A DNA stretch of 64,000 bases. It comes from Pseudomonas argentinensis. Its GTDB lineage: Bacteria > Pseudomonadota > Gammaproteobacteria > Pseudomonadales > Pseudomonadaceae. Below, one piece after another: positions 38,737 to 48,151 of this stretch (position 1 is the first letter of the stretch; the number at the start of each line of letters is the position of its first letter). A program made the position numbers and the translations under genes. The notes beneath the pieces were generated by a model. The model saw only the letters and a list, made by a program, of their open reading frames with translations. It made no database searches and was not told where the DNA came from. The stretch is from positions 434,001 through 498,000 of the forward strand of contig NZ_CP056087.1 in the NCBI RefSeq assembly GCF_001839655.2, read 5' to 3'.

Positions 38737-39171
38737 ATGCTGACCCTCGGCAACCTGTTCATCCTGATGCTGCTCGCCGCCGGCGCCGCCTGGCTGTGGC
38801 ACGGCCACGGCATTCGCGAGCGCGCGCTGACGCGGGTCAAACAGCACTGCGCCAGGCTGGATATCGAACTGCTCGATGGCAACGTGGCCTTCCAGCGCTT
38901 CGGCCTGGTTCGCGATGGCCGGGGCAACCGCCGTTTCGCACGGATCTACGGGTTCGAATTCACGGTAACCGGCGAGCAGCGTCATGCCGGGCGCATCGTC
39001 ATGTTCGGCGCCCACCTGGGCACCATCGAGCTCGATCCCTACCCGTTTCGCGAGCCGGCAGAGGCCCTGCCACCGGTAGTCGAAGCCGCCGCGCCAGCTG
39101 CGCCCCGCAAGACCGGCCAGGTGATCGAACTGCAGCAATGGCGCCGTGACCACCCCGCTTCTCGGGACTGA
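38737..39171 (+). CDS. DUF3301 protein
   Basis: A 144-residue protein with one N-terminal membrane segment (LGNLFILMLLAAGAAWLWHG), then a conserved soluble domain (ALTRVKQHCARLDIELLDGN, FARIYGFEFTVTGEQRHAGR) typical of DUF3301, and a Pro/Ala tail. Function unknown. The start has no clear RBS; an upstream GTG-type extension is possible but lacks family sequence. Confidence 0.75.
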   Translation: MLTLGNLFILMLLAAGAAWLWHGHGIRERALTRVKQHCARLDIELLDGNVAFQRFGLVRDGRGNRRFARIYGFEFTVTGEQRHAGRIVMFGAHLGTIELDPYPFREPAEALPPVVEAAAPAAPRKTGQVIELQQWRRDHPASRD

Positions 39172-39231
39172 TTGGCCTGGCCGACCCTGTGCTATCGTCG
39201 GCCGCCTACCTGCCTTGGCTGACCCGCATTG

Positions 39232-40995
39232 ATGTCATCCCGCCCCCTGCGCATCGCCCTGCTGACCGCCCTGTTGCTGGCCGGGCTGTGTCTGAGTGCC
39301 TACCTGGCCGAACGCCAGGCCGAGCGCCAGCGCCTCGCCGAAGCCAGCAGCCAGGCGCAGGAACAACTGGCGGCCTACGCCGGTACGCTGCAGACGCTGA
39401 TCGACCGCTATCGCGCCCTACCTGCCGTGCTGGCGCTCGACCCGGAGCTTGTGGAAGCGCTGCAAAGCCCACTTACCCCGGTGCTGCAACACCGCCTGAA
39501 CCTCAAGCTCGAAGCCATCAATGCCGCCGCGCACTCCTCCACGCTGCAGGTGATGAACGCCGACGGCCTGGGCGTCGCAGCCAGCAACTGGCGCCTGCCG
39601 ACCAGCTACGTCGGCCACGACTACAGCTTTCGCCCCTACTTCAGCGAAGCCCGCGAACACGACACCGGGCGTTTCTATGCCGTGGGCGTGACCAGTGGCA
39701 TTCCTGGCTACTTCCTGTCCCATGCCGTGCGCGATGGCCGCGGGCGGTTTCTCGGCACCGTGGTGGTCAAGCTGGAGTTTCCCGGCATCGAGCAGGCCTG
39801 GAGCCAGAGCCCACACGTGCTGCTGGTCAGCGACCGCCAGGGCATCACCTTTATCGCCAACCGCCCGGCCTGGCGCTACCGCGAGCTGCAGCCGATCTCC
39901 GCGGCGGTGCGTGAAACCCTTGCCGCCACCCGCCAGTACGACAGGAAGCCGCTGGCGCCCCTGCGTTATCAACAGCGCCAATCCCTGGCCGATGACGGTC
40001 GCCTGGTACGTGTCAGCGACCGCGAGCTGGCCGGCGACTACCTGTGGGAAACCCGCGAGCTGGCCAGTGAAGACTGGACGCTGCACCTGCTGCTCGACAC
40101 TCGCAGCCTGGCCGGCAGCAGCTACACCGCCGCCCTGGCCGCTGGCGGTGCCTGGCTGGCGCTGTTTCTGCTGGGCCTGGTGCTGCACCAGCGCTGGCGC
40201 ATCGCACGCCTGCGCCAACGCACCGCCGACGAGCTGCAGGCACTGGTCGAACAGCGCACCGCCGCCTTGCGCACCGCTCAGGATGGCCTGGTCCAGGCTG
40301 CCAAGCTGGCCGCACTGGGGCAGATGTCGGCGGCCCTGGCCCACGAGATCAACCAGCCGCTCACGGCCCTGCAAGTGCACCTCGGCACCCTGCGGATGAT
40401 CCTCGCCGACGGCGAGCTGGAGGAGGCGCGCCAGTCCCTGGTGCGCCATGAGGAACTGCTGCAGCGCATGGCGGCGCTGGCCGGCCACCTGAAAACATAC
40501 GCCCGTAAGAGCCCCGGTGGCCTGCGCGAAACCCTGGAGCTGGGCGCCGTGCTCGACAAGGCCCTGCAGCTGCTGGAGCCGCGCCTGCGCGATGTCGAGG
40601 TAACGATTCAGCGCACACCCGAGCAACCGGCCTGGGTGGCTGGTGATGCAATCCGCCTGGAGCAGGTGCTGGTCAACCTGATCCGCAATGCACTGGATGC
40701 CATGCAGCATCACCCTGCGCCGCACCTGATCATCGAGTTGCTGCTCGCTGATGGGCACTGGCTGCTGCATATCGACGACATCGGCAGCGGTATCGCCGCC
40801 GAGGCCCTGCCCCACCTGTTCGACCCCTTCTTCACCACCAAACCCGTGGGCGATGGCCTGGGCCTCGGCTTGGCGGTGTCCTACGCCATCGTCCGTGAAT
40901 TGGATGGCGACCTGCGGGCTGCCAACCGCCCCGAAGGCGGCGCACGCTTCACCCTGCGCCTGCCTGCCGCCACCGCCCCCCAGGAGCTGCCATGA
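39232..40995 (+). CDS. mifS: sensor histidine kinase, MifS/DctB-like
   Basis: A 587-residue membrane kinase. It has an N-terminal membrane segment, a large periplasmic dCACHE-like sensor (about residues 35-290, with DYSFRPYFSEAREHDTGRFY), a second membrane segment (AALAAGGAWLALFLLGLVLH), and a coiled coil. The HisKA domain follows (His in ALAHEINQPLTAL), then HATPase (NLIRNALDAM, DDIGSGI, GLGLGLAVSYAIV). The stop overlaps the regulator start. Next to an alpha-ketoglutarate permease, this matches MifS, which with MifR governs alpha-ketoglutarate use in P. aeruginosa. The name is by analogy; DctB is the alternative. Confidence 0.82.
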   Translation: MSSRPLRIALLTALLLAGLCLSAYLAERQAERQRLAEASSQAQEQLAAYAGTLQTLIDRYRALPAVLALDPELVEALQSPLTPVLQHRLNLKLEAINAAAHSSTLQVMNADGLGVAASNWRLPTSYVGHDYSFRPYFSEAREHDTGRFYAVGVTSGIPGYFLSHAVRDGRGRFLGTVVVKLEFPGIEQAWSQSPHVLLVSDRQGITFIANRPAWRYRELQPISAAVRETLAATRQYDRKPLAPLRYQQRQSLADDGRLVRVSDRELAGDYLWETRELASEDWTLHLLLDTRSLAGSSYTAALAAGGAWLALFLLGLVLHQRWRIARLRQRTADELQALVEQRTAALRTAQDGLVQAAKLAALGQMSAALAHEINQPLTALQVHLGTLRMILADGELEEARQSLVRHEELLQRMAALAGHLKTYARKSPGGLRETLELGAVLDKALQLLEPRLRDVEVTIQRTPEQPAWVAGDAIRLEQVLVNLIRNALDAMQHHPAPHLIIELLLADGHWLLHIDDIGSGIAAEALPHLFDPFFTTKPVGDGLGLGLAVSYAIVRELDGDLRAANRPEGGARFTLRLPAATAPQELP

Positions 40996-42341
40996 AACCC
41001 AGCGTGATATTCGTCGACGACGAGGCGCCGATCCGCGACGCCGTGCGCCAGTGGCTGGAGCGCTCCGGCTTCGAGGTGCTGCTGTGCGCCAGCGGCCGCG
41101 AATGCCTGGAGCGCCTGCCCGAGGATTATCCCGGCGTGGTGGTCAGCGACCTGCGCATGCCGGGCATGGATGGCATGGCGCTGCTCGAACAGGTGCAGGG
41201 CCGCGACCCCGAGCTGCCGTTCCTGCTGGTCTCGGCCCACGGCGACGTGCCCCAGGCGGTGGAGGCCATGCGCCTGGGCGCCTACGACTTCATCGAGAAA
41301 CCCTTTACCCCCGAGCGCCTGCTCGGCAGCCTGAGTCGCGCCCTGGAGAAACGCCAGCTGACCCGGGAGAACCGCCAGCTGCGCCAGCAGGTCGAGCACA
41401 AGGACGAACTCGCCGGGCGCCTGCTCGGCTCGTCCGCCACCATGGTGCAATTGCGCCGCCAGGTGCTGGAGCTGGCGCACACGCCGGCCAACGTGCTGAT
41501 GCGCGGCGAGACCGGCAGCGGCAAGGAGCTGGTCGCCCGCTGCCTGCACGACTTCGGCCCGCGCGCCAAGGGCCCCTTCGTGGCGCTGAATTGCGCAGCC
41601 ATTCCGGAGCACCTGTTCGAGAGCGAACTGTTCGGCCACGAAAGCGGCGCCTTTACCGGGGCCCAGGGCAAGCGCATCGGCAAGATCGAACACGCCAACG
41701 GCGGCACCCTGTTTCTCGACGAGATCGAAAGCATGCCCCTGGGCCAGCAGGTCAAGCTCTTGCGCGTGCTGCAGGAGCGCCAGCTGGAACGGCTCGGCTC
41801 CAACCAGGTGATCAGCCTCGACCTGCGGGTGGTCACCGCCACCAAGCCGGACCTGCACGAGCGCGTGCGCGAAGGCACCTTCCGCCAGGATCTGCTCTAT
41901 CGCCTCAACGTCGCCGAGCTGCAGTTGCCGGCGCTGCGCGAACACCGCGAGGACGTGCCGCAGCTGTTCGAGCACCATGCCCGGCAGATCGCCGAACGCT
42001 TCGAACGCCCGCTGCCGCCGATCACCCCGGCGCTGCTGGCCCATTTGCTGGCCCACGACTGGCCTGGCAACGTGCGCGAGCTGGTCAACGCCGCCGAACG
42101 CCATGTGCTGGCGCTGTCCGGCTCGGGCGTTCAGCCAGCCGCGGTGGACAACTCCCTCAGCGCGCGTATGGAGGCCTTCGAAGCGCAGTGCCTGCGCGAG
42201 GCCCTGGCCAGTTGCCACGGTGACATGAAGCTGGTCACCGAACTGCTGCAACTGCCGCGCCGCACCCTCAACGAGAAGATGCAGCGCCACGGTCTGCTGC
42301 GTACCGACTTTCTCGATAGCGAAGTAACCGGCGCCGGTTGA
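40992..42341 (+). CDS. mifR: sigma-54-dependent response regulator, MifR/DctD-like
   Basis: A 449-residue NtrC-type activator. Receiver domain with DDE at 9-11 and Asp53 in VVVSDLRMPGMDG; AAA+ domain with Walker A GETGSGKE, the sigma-54 contact GAFTGA in HESGAFTGAQ, and Walker B GGTLFLDEIE; C-terminal Fis-type HTH (MKLVTELLQLPRRTLNEKMQ). It overlaps the kinase gene by 4 bases. A consensus -24/-12 promoter and repeated CGCTAG sites precede the next gene, its probable target. Confidence 0.88.
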   Translation: MKPSVIFVDDEAPIRDAVRQWLERSGFEVLLCASGRECLERLPEDYPGVVVSDLRMPGMDGMALLEQVQGRDPELPFLLVSAHGDVPQAVEAMRLGAYDFIEKPFTPERLLGSLSRALEKRQLTRENRQLRQQVEHKDELAGRLLGSSATMVQLRRQVLELAHTPANVLMRGETGSGKELVARCLHDFGPRAKGPFVALNCAAIPEHLFESELFGHESGAFTGAQGKRIGKIEHANGGTLFLDEIESMPLGQQVKLLRVLQERQLERLGSNQVISLDLRVVTATKPDLHERVREGTFRQDLLYRLNVAELQLPALREHREDVPQLFEHHARQIAERFERPLPPITPALLAHLLAHDWPGNVRELVNAAERHVLALSGSGVQPAAVDNSLSARMEAFEAQCLREALASCHGDMKLVTELLQLPRRTLNEKMQRHGLLRTDFLDSEVTGAG

Positions 42342-42357
42342 GCCGCCTGGCAAGATT

Positions 42358-42395
42358 CCGCTAGCCCACCTGCAGCGCTAGCGGATTTTCGCTAG
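42358..42395 (+). promoter_or_regulatory. candidate activator binding region (three CGCTAG sites) upstream of kgtP
   Basis: CGCTAG occurs at 42359, 42376 and 42390. The first two form a perfect inverted repeat CCGCTAGC / GCTAGCGG with an 11-base spacer. They lie 54-90 bases before the -24 element, where sigma-54 activators often bind. Inferred to be the MifR-like regulator's site. Confidence 0.6.
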
Positions 42396-42448
42396 AAACC
42401 ACCTTCCCCATTTCGTCACAGTGCCCACAGGGCGGGCCTCTCAGCGCC

Positions 42449-42464
42449 TGGCACAGCTTCTGCA
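42449..42464 (+). promoter_or_regulatory. sigma-54 (-24/-12) promoter of kgtP
   Basis: TGGCACAGCTTCTGCA matches TGGCAC-N5-TTGC at all positions but one, with the GG and GC doublets at the exact required spacing. The start of transcription would be about 42475, 50 bases before the kgtP ATG. Confidence 0.85.
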
Positions 42465-42524
42465 ATGACCCGGCCAGCGCCTGCACCGGCGTACAAGAAT
42501 AATGACGATACGAGGTTCCCCCTG

Positions 42525-43829
42525 ATGGAAAGCACCAGCACGCTGTCTGCCTCTGCGCCTACGCGCACCACGTCCCAGCGCATCAAATCGATTTTCAGCG
42601 GCTCCGTCGGCAATCTGGTCGAGTGGTACGACTGGTACGTCTACGCCGCCTTCTCGCTGTACTTCGCCAAGGCCTTCTTCCCGCAAGGCGACCTGACCGC
42701 CCAGCTGCTCAATACCGCCGCGATCTTCGCCGTGGGCTTCCTGATGCGCCCGATCGGCGGCTGGCTGATGGGTATCTATGCCGACCGCAAGGGCCGCAAG
42801 GCGGCGCTGCTGGCCTCGGTGCTGCTGATGTGCTTCGGCTCGCTGATCATCGCCCTGACCCCCAGCTACGAAACCATCGGCGTCGCCGCGCCGGTGTTGC
42901 TGGTGGTCGCGCGCCTGCTGCAGGGCCTGTCGGTCGGCGGCGAATACGGCACCTCGGCCACCTACCTGTCGGAGATGGCCTCCAAGGAACGCCGCGGCTT
43001 CTTCTCCAGCTTCCAGTACGTGACGCTGATCTCCGGCCAGCTCATCGCCCTGGCGGTGCTGATCATCCTGCAGCAGACCCTGACCGTCGAGCAGCTGGAA
43101 ACCTGGGGCTGGCGCGTACCCTTCGTGATCGGTGCACTGTGCGCGGTAGTGGCCATGTACCTGCGTCGCGGCATGGAGGAGACCGACTCGTTCAAGAAGA
43201 CCGAGGCGCCGAAGGAAAATATCATGCGCACCCTGCTGCGCCATCCCAAGGAGCTGCTCACCGTGGTCGGCCTGACCATGGGCGGCACCCTGGCCTTCTA
43301 CACCTACACCACCTACATGCAGAAGTACCTGGTCAACACCGTGGGCATGAGCAAGAACGACTCGACCATGATCTCGGCCGCCACGCTGTTCCTGTTCATG
43401 CTGCTGCAGCCGCTGGTCGGCGCGCTGTCCGACAAGATCGGCCGGCGCCCGATCCTGATCGCCTTCGGCGTGCTGGGTACGCTGTTCACCTACCCGATCC
43501 TGACCACCCTGCACACCGTGCAGAGCTGGTGGGGCGCGTTCTTCCTGATCATGGCGGCGCTGATCATCGTCAGCGGCTACACCTCGATCAACGCGGTGGT
43601 GAAGGCCGAACTGTTCCCCACCGAGATCCGCGCCCTGGGCGTCGGCCTGCCGTACGCGCTGACCGTGTCGATCTTCGGCGGCACCGCCGAGTACGTGGCG
43701 CTGTGGTTCAAGAGCGTGGGCATGGAGAGCGGCTTCTACTGGTACGTGACCGGCTGCATCGCCTGCTCGCTGCTGGTGTACATCACCATGAAGGACACCC
43801 GCACCCACTCGCGGATCACCACGGACTGA
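42525..43829 (+). CDS. kgtP: alpha-ketoglutarate permease (MHS-family MFS)
   Basis: A 434-residue proton symporter of the metabolite:H+ symporter family. SVGNLVEWYDWYVYAAFSLY is the family's hallmark first helix; GRKAALLASVLLM and ARLLQGLSVGGEYGTSATYL follow. The sequence is of the KgtP type (P. aeruginosa PA5530). The sigma-54 promoter and the adjacent MifS/MifR-like pair fit induction by alpha-ketoglutarate. A short hairpin terminator follows the stop. Confidence 0.9.
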   Translation: MESTSTLSASAPTRTTSQRIKSIFSGSVGNLVEWYDWYVYAAFSLYFAKAFFPQGDLTAQLLNTAAIFAVGFLMRPIGGWLMGIYADRKGRKAALLASVLLMCFGSLIIALTPSYETIGVAAPVLLVVARLLQGLSVGGEYGTSATYLSEMASKERRGFFSSFQYVTLISGQLIALAVLIILQQTLTVEQLETWGWRVPFVIGALCAVVAMYLRRGMEETDSFKKTEAPKENIMRTLLRHPKELLTVVGLTMGGTLAFYTYTTYMQKYLVNTVGMSKNDSTMISAATLFLFMLLQPLVGALSDKIGRRPILIAFGVLGTLFTYPILTTLHTVQSWWGAFFLIMAALIIVSGYTSINAVVKAELFPTEIRALGVGLPYALTVSIFGGTAEYVALWFKSVGMESGFYWYVTGCIACSLLVYITMKDTRTHSRITTD

Positions 43830-43836
43830 AATGATC

Positions 43837-43860
43837 GGGCGCCCTAAGCGGCGCCCTCTT
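43837..43860 (+). terminator. terminator of kgtP
   Basis: A 7-bp perfect stem GGGCGCC / GGCGCCC with loop CTAAGC is followed by TCTT, 7 bases after the stop. The T run is short. Confidence 0.65.
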
Positions 43861-44058
43861 GGAGCCTGCTCACGATCTTTCGGCTCGACTTCAGCGCTTT
43901 GACTGCAAAGTGGTGGAAGCAGCCGCAAGCTGCAAGCCCCAAGCTACAAGTTAAAAGCAGTCCGCAGTGCTCTAGCTTCTTCTTGCAGCTTGAAGCTCGA
44001 TGTCCGCTTTTGCCTTGCAGCAGCCTCTTTATTTCGCCTAAAAAGATCGCCAACAGTT
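43861..44058. repeat. palindromic element, copy A, with outer terminal repeats
   Basis: The core (43912-44014) begins GGTGGAAGCAGCCGCAAGCT and ends TGTCCGCTTTTGCC; compared with the other copies it lacks about 15 bases in the right arm. It is nested in degenerate outer inverted repeats (GAGCCTGCTCACGATCTTT and a complementary GATCGCCAACAGTTCT). The right outer arm abuts the stop of the COG0523 gene. No coding sequence is within. Confidence 0.75.
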
Positions 44059-44059
44059 C

Positions 44060-45016
44060 TTACAGTCGGCAGGCCGCCATGCCGGCCTGCAGCGCCGCCT
44101 CGTCCCGAGCGCCGGCAAAGATCAACTCCAGCCGCGAATCCTTGCGCCACTCGCTGTTCTGCCAGTGCAACGCCTGGCCTTCCAGGGCATTGGCCGACAG
44201 CCAGCCGGCACTGGTCTGCACCACCAGCTTGGCGCGCCGCCAGGGCAGGGTCGCCAACCATTGCTGGATGGCCAGCAAGTCGAAGCGCTGGCTGGGGTGC
44301 CAGCGCCACCCCATGCTCCAGCCTTCGGGCTGATCCTGAATCAGGCAGATCGGCTCATCGGCACGGCGCCACACCACCGCAGGCGGCGGTGGGCCGTCTG
44401 GAAGGGCGCTGCCAGTCGCGCCAGCAGCCGCCGCAGAGGCCTTTGGCAACTGGCTGAAGGGCAAGGCGCCCTGGCTCGTCCAGTAGCAGGCTTGTTGAAA
44501 GCCCGATCCAAGCCGCGAACGTGTCGGCTGATCCAGCCCCTCGCTCTTGTTCAGCACCAGCAGCCCGGCGTGAGCCAGGGCGTCACGCTGGGTGTCGGCG
44601 AGCGGCTGACCGGCAGCCAGCGCCGCAGCGTCGAGGACCATCAGCAGCGGCTGCACGGCGAGTGCGCCTTCCCAGGGCGCCTGGCGCAGTTGCTCCAGTA
44701 GCGCCAGGGGATGGCCCAAACCGGACGGTTCGATAAACAGCCGATGCGGTTTGGCCTTGCGCAGCAATCGGCCCAGGCCGACCTGGAAGGGCGCGCCATT
44801 GACGCAGCACAGGCAGCCACCGGCCACCTCGCTGAAGCTCAGCCCCTCTTCATCGCGGGCCAGCAGGGCGGCGTCCAGGCCGATCTGGCCGAATTCGTTG
44901 ATCAGCACCGCCCAGCGCTCGTGGGCAGGGCGCTGGGCCAGCAGCTGACGGATCAGGCTGGTCTTGCCGGCGCCCAGCGGGCCGGCGATCAGGTGGGTGG
45001 GTATCTGTTCGAGCAT
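44060..45016 (-). CDS. COG0523/CobW-family GTPase of the zinc-limitation block
   Basis: A 318-residue G3E P-loop GTPase, a putative metal chaperone. The Walker A is HLIAGPLGAGKTSLIRQLL, the metal-binding CxCC motif is in GGCLCCVNG, and the G-domain motifs IEPSGLGHP and LLVLNKSEGL follow. The C-terminal CobW_C part is short. It heads away from a small secreted Cys-rich gene. Zinc-related neighbours (ZigA, DksA2, FolE2) suggest a role in zinc allocation, as for P. aeruginosa PA5532; the substrate protein is unknown. Confidence 0.87.
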   Translation of the reverse strand: MLEQIPTHLIAGPLGAGKTSLIRQLLAQRPAHERWAVLINEFGQIGLDAALLARDEEGLSFSEVAGGCLCCVNGAPFQVGLGRLLRKAKPHRLFIEPSGLGHPLALLEQLRQAPWEGALAVQPLLMVLDAAALAAGQPLADTQRDALAHAGLLVLNKSEGLDQPTRSRLGSGFQQACYWTSQGALPFSQLPKASAAAAGATGSALPDGPPPPAVVWRRADEPICLIQDQPEGWSMGWRWHPSQRFDLLAIQQWLATLPWRRAKLVVQTSAGWLSANALEGQALHWQNSEWRKDSRLELIFAGARDEAALQAGMAACRL

Positions 45017-45072
45017 GGCGCTATGGTGAAGGCTCGGCGACGCGGGGAAAAGCCCGGCTTGCGCTGATCGAG

Positions 45073-45093
45073 CGGCAGACCTAAAGTCTGCCG
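45073..45093. promoter_or_regulatory. perfect 8-bp-arm palindrome between divergent genes
   Basis: CGGCAGAC-CTAAA-GTCTGCCG lies 23 bases before the start of the small Cys-rich gene and 57 bases before the COG0523 gene. It may be an operator or a leader hairpin. It is GC-rich and does not resemble a Zur box. Confidence 0.4.
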
Positions 45094-45115
45094 CATCTCG
45101 AGTGGAGTCGTAACG

Positions 45116-45469
45116 ATGCGCCGTTTGCTGCCCCTGCTGTTGTGTGGTTTGTCCGGCCTGGCCTGGGGCGAAGCCTGCGTGGTGCATAGCCAGGCCGAGC
45201 GCCTGGACGTGAAGGTCTGTCAGCAGAACCGCAGCATCCCGCCGAACCTGTTCCGCAGCGGTTTCTGCCAGCCGCAGCTCAAGGGCCAGAAGGTCGACGT
45301 CAGCTTCGTCGAGCAGTGCCCGGTCGGCGCCTTCGGCGTGTGCCGCAACGCCCGGGTCGGCGGCACGCCCTACCAGCAGGATATCCATTACTACGGCGTG
45401 GCCGAGGACGCCGCCTACCTCAAGCCCTTCTGCGAAAGCCAGAGCAAGGGCGTGTGGATGGCCTACTAA
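45116..45469 (+). CDS. small secreted six-cysteine protein
   Basis: A 117-residue protein with signal peptide MRRLLPLLLCGLSGLAWG. The mature part of about 99 residues has six Cys (ACVVH, KVCQQ, GFCQP, EQCPV, GVCRN, PFCES), which suggests three disulfides or a metal-binding site in the periplasm. I do not recognise the family. Its place inside a zinc-limitation block, divergent from a COG0523 GTPase, is the only functional hint. A palindromic repeat element begins at its stop codon. Confidence 0.75.
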   Translation: MRRLLPLLLCGLSGLAWGEACVVHSQAERLDVKVCQQNRSIPPNLFRSGFCQPQLKGQKVDVSFVEQCPVGAFGVCRNARVGGTPYQQDIHYYGVAEDAAYLKPFCESQSKGVWMAY

Positions 45470-45681
45470 GAGCCTGTTCACGATCTTTAAGCCCAGGTTC
45501 GCCGATTTTGGCAGCTAAGGGGCGGAAGCAGCCGCAAGCTGCAAGCCCCAAGCTACAGGTTAGAAGCAGCCCGCAGTGCTCTAGCTTCTTCTTGCAGCTT
45601 GAGGCTTGCGGCTTGAAGCTCGATGTCCGCTTCTGCCTTGTAGCTGCCGCTTCATGCACATACAGATCGTGAACAGGTCCT
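45469..45681. repeat. palindromic element, copy B, with intact outer terminal inverted repeats
   Basis: The outer arms (AGAGCCTGTTCACGATCT at 45469-45486; its complement at 45664-45681, 16 of 18 matching) enclose the 119-base core at 45521-45639. The core begins GGCGGAAGCAGCCGCAAGCT and ends GTCCGCTTCTGCCTT, and folds on itself through CAAGCTGCAAG / CTTGCAGCTTG arms. With the terminator at 45759 it fills the 325-base gap after the small secreted gene. There is no transposase. Confidence 0.82.
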
Positions 45682-45758
45682 AGGCCGTCATTCAATCGTC
45701 ATCTCTATCGGCGTTAATACAACCTCTCTTGGCTGCCGGACAGGCCCGGTGGCGATGT

Positions 45759-45785
45759 TGCTGCGCTCAGGCGCAGCATTTTTTT
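45759..45785 (+). terminator. strong orphan plus-strand terminator
   Basis: A perfect 8-bp stem TGCTGCGC / GCGCAGCA with TCAG loop and seven T. It points along the plus strand, but the nearest plus-strand gene ended 290 bases earlier and the next gene is on the minus strand. It either ends a long 3' UTR that contains copy B, or a small RNA. Confidence 0.85.
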
Positions 45786-45794
45786 GCCTACCAT

Positions 45795-46438
45795 TCAGGC
45801 CAGCCAGTCCAGGGTCAGCAGCAGGCGGCGCTCGCCAGCGGGCAGCGCAGGCGAGCGGTGAACCAGACCGCGCCCTTCATTGCCAATCCAGCGCTCACCC
45901 TTGACCAACGCGACGTGCCCACAGCCGATCTGCTCGACCACGGCCTGTTCGTCGGGCTGCGCCTGGGGACCGCCGAGGTGCTGGCGTGACAGCGCACCTT
46001 CGCGCAGCCACTGGCTGCCGGGGCCGGCGTAGCTGGTGATCAGCCGGAGCGGCACATGATCGACGTGAAAGCGCGGGCACATGGCGCCATCCAGCGCCCG
46101 CAGACGCAGGCCGATACGTCGCGCATCGAGCAGGCAGGCATAGGCGCGTACCAGCCAGGCGACGTCGGCGAGAAACGCCGCCTGGCCGGGCAGGTCGCTG
46201 TAGCCGCTGAGCAGCCCGTGCAAATTGGGCTCGGCTTGCGGATCGGCCAGCTCGATGCTCAGGGATTCGGCCAGCGGCTCGCCCTGGGCCAGCAAGGCGC
46301 CGGCGAATGCGGCGAGGTGTTCGGGCAGTTGGCGCTGCCAGACCGCCAGGTTGACCTCATCGCGCAGGGCCTCGCCGAGTACCTCGATACGCGCGTTGCC
46401 GACCTGCTGCGGCGCCGGTTTTACCTTGAACGCCAGCA

Positions 46439-46439
<1 letters not shown>
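45795..46439 (-). CDS. DUF1826 protein of the zinc-limitation operon
   Basis: A 214-residue protein of the DUF1826 family (P. aeruginosa PA5534-like). Motifs are MCPRFHVDHVPLRLITSYAG, with a His-x-Asp-His cluster, and GERWIGNEGRGLVHRSP, a His/Asp arrangement like non-heme iron oxygenase folds; that reading is tentative. The start overlaps the zigA stop by one base (TGATG), so it is the third gene of dksA2-zigA-DUF1826. Confidence 0.82.
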
Positions 46440-47641
<1,202 letters not shown>

Positions 47642-47668
47642 GGCGGGGTCCTCATCGGGCATCAGGGT

Positions 47669-48073
47669 TCACAGGTCACGTTGGTGGCGTTCGCGCTGTT
47701 CTTCGCGCTCTTTGGCTTCGATACACAGGGTGGCGGTGGGCCGCAGCAGCAGACGACGCAGGCCGATCGGCTCGCCAGTCTCGCGGCACCAGCCGTATTC
47801 GCCGCGGGCCAGGCGTTCGAGAGCCTGGTCGATCTTGTCGAGCAGCTTCTTTTCCCGCTCCAGCAAGCGCAGTTGCCACTGGCGCTGCTCTTCGCGGCTG
47901 GCGATGTCGGCCTCGTCGGCGGGTCGCTCCTGCTCGCGCAATTCGCCGAACTCCTCGTCGATGCGCTGCTGCAGGTCCTCGCGCTGGCGGGTCAGCAGGT
48001 CGCGAAAGAACGCCTGCTGGGCATCGTTCATGTAGGCCTCGGCTGGCTGGGCCAGCAATTCATCGGACGTCAT
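47669..48073 (-). CDS. dksA2: DksA2, zinc-independent DksA paralogue
   Basis: A 134-residue RNA polymerase-binding protein that can replace DksA in the stringent response when zinc is scarce. A coiled coil (about residues 25-90) precedes the degenerate zinc finger. Only two of the four canonical Cys remain (Cys96 in YGWCRETG and Cys117 in ATLCIEAK); the partners are Thr99 and Ala120, the hallmark of DksA2. ATG 48073 gives the P. aeruginosa length. The promoter region carries a Zur-like palindrome shared with folE2. Confidence 0.93.
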   Translation of the reverse strand: MTSDELLAQPAEAYMNDAQQAFFRDLLTRQREDLQQRIDEEFGELREQERPADEADIASREEQRQWQLRLLEREKKLLDKIDQALERLARGEYGWCRETGEPIGLRRLLLRPTATLCIEAKEREEQRERHQRDL

Positions 48074-48095
48074 GGTGGGCTCACGGATATTCAAT

Positions 48096-48110
48096 TGTTA
48101 TAACATAACA
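48096..48110. promoter_or_regulatory. Zur-box-like palindrome between dksA2 and folE2
   Basis: TGTTATAACATAACA has perfect 6-base arms (TGTTAT / ATAACA) and the GTTAT...ATAAC core of gamma-proteobacterial Zur sites, in a distinctly AT-rich patch between the divergent genes. One box can repress both operons. Confidence 0.8.
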
Positions 48111-48151
48111 TTAAATCACCGTTTGTCATGCCGATCACAAAGAGGATGCCG

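Noticed and set aside
45017..45115. A Zur box between the COG0523 gene and the six-cysteine gene
   Set aside because: The region is GC-rich; its only palindrome (CGGCAGAC/GTCTGCCG) does not resemble the GTTAT...ATAAC Zur core.
45469..45681. Copy B read as an insertion sequence
   Set aside because: Outer inverted repeats are present but only 213 bases lie between the ends, with no transposase; it is at most a non-autonomous element.
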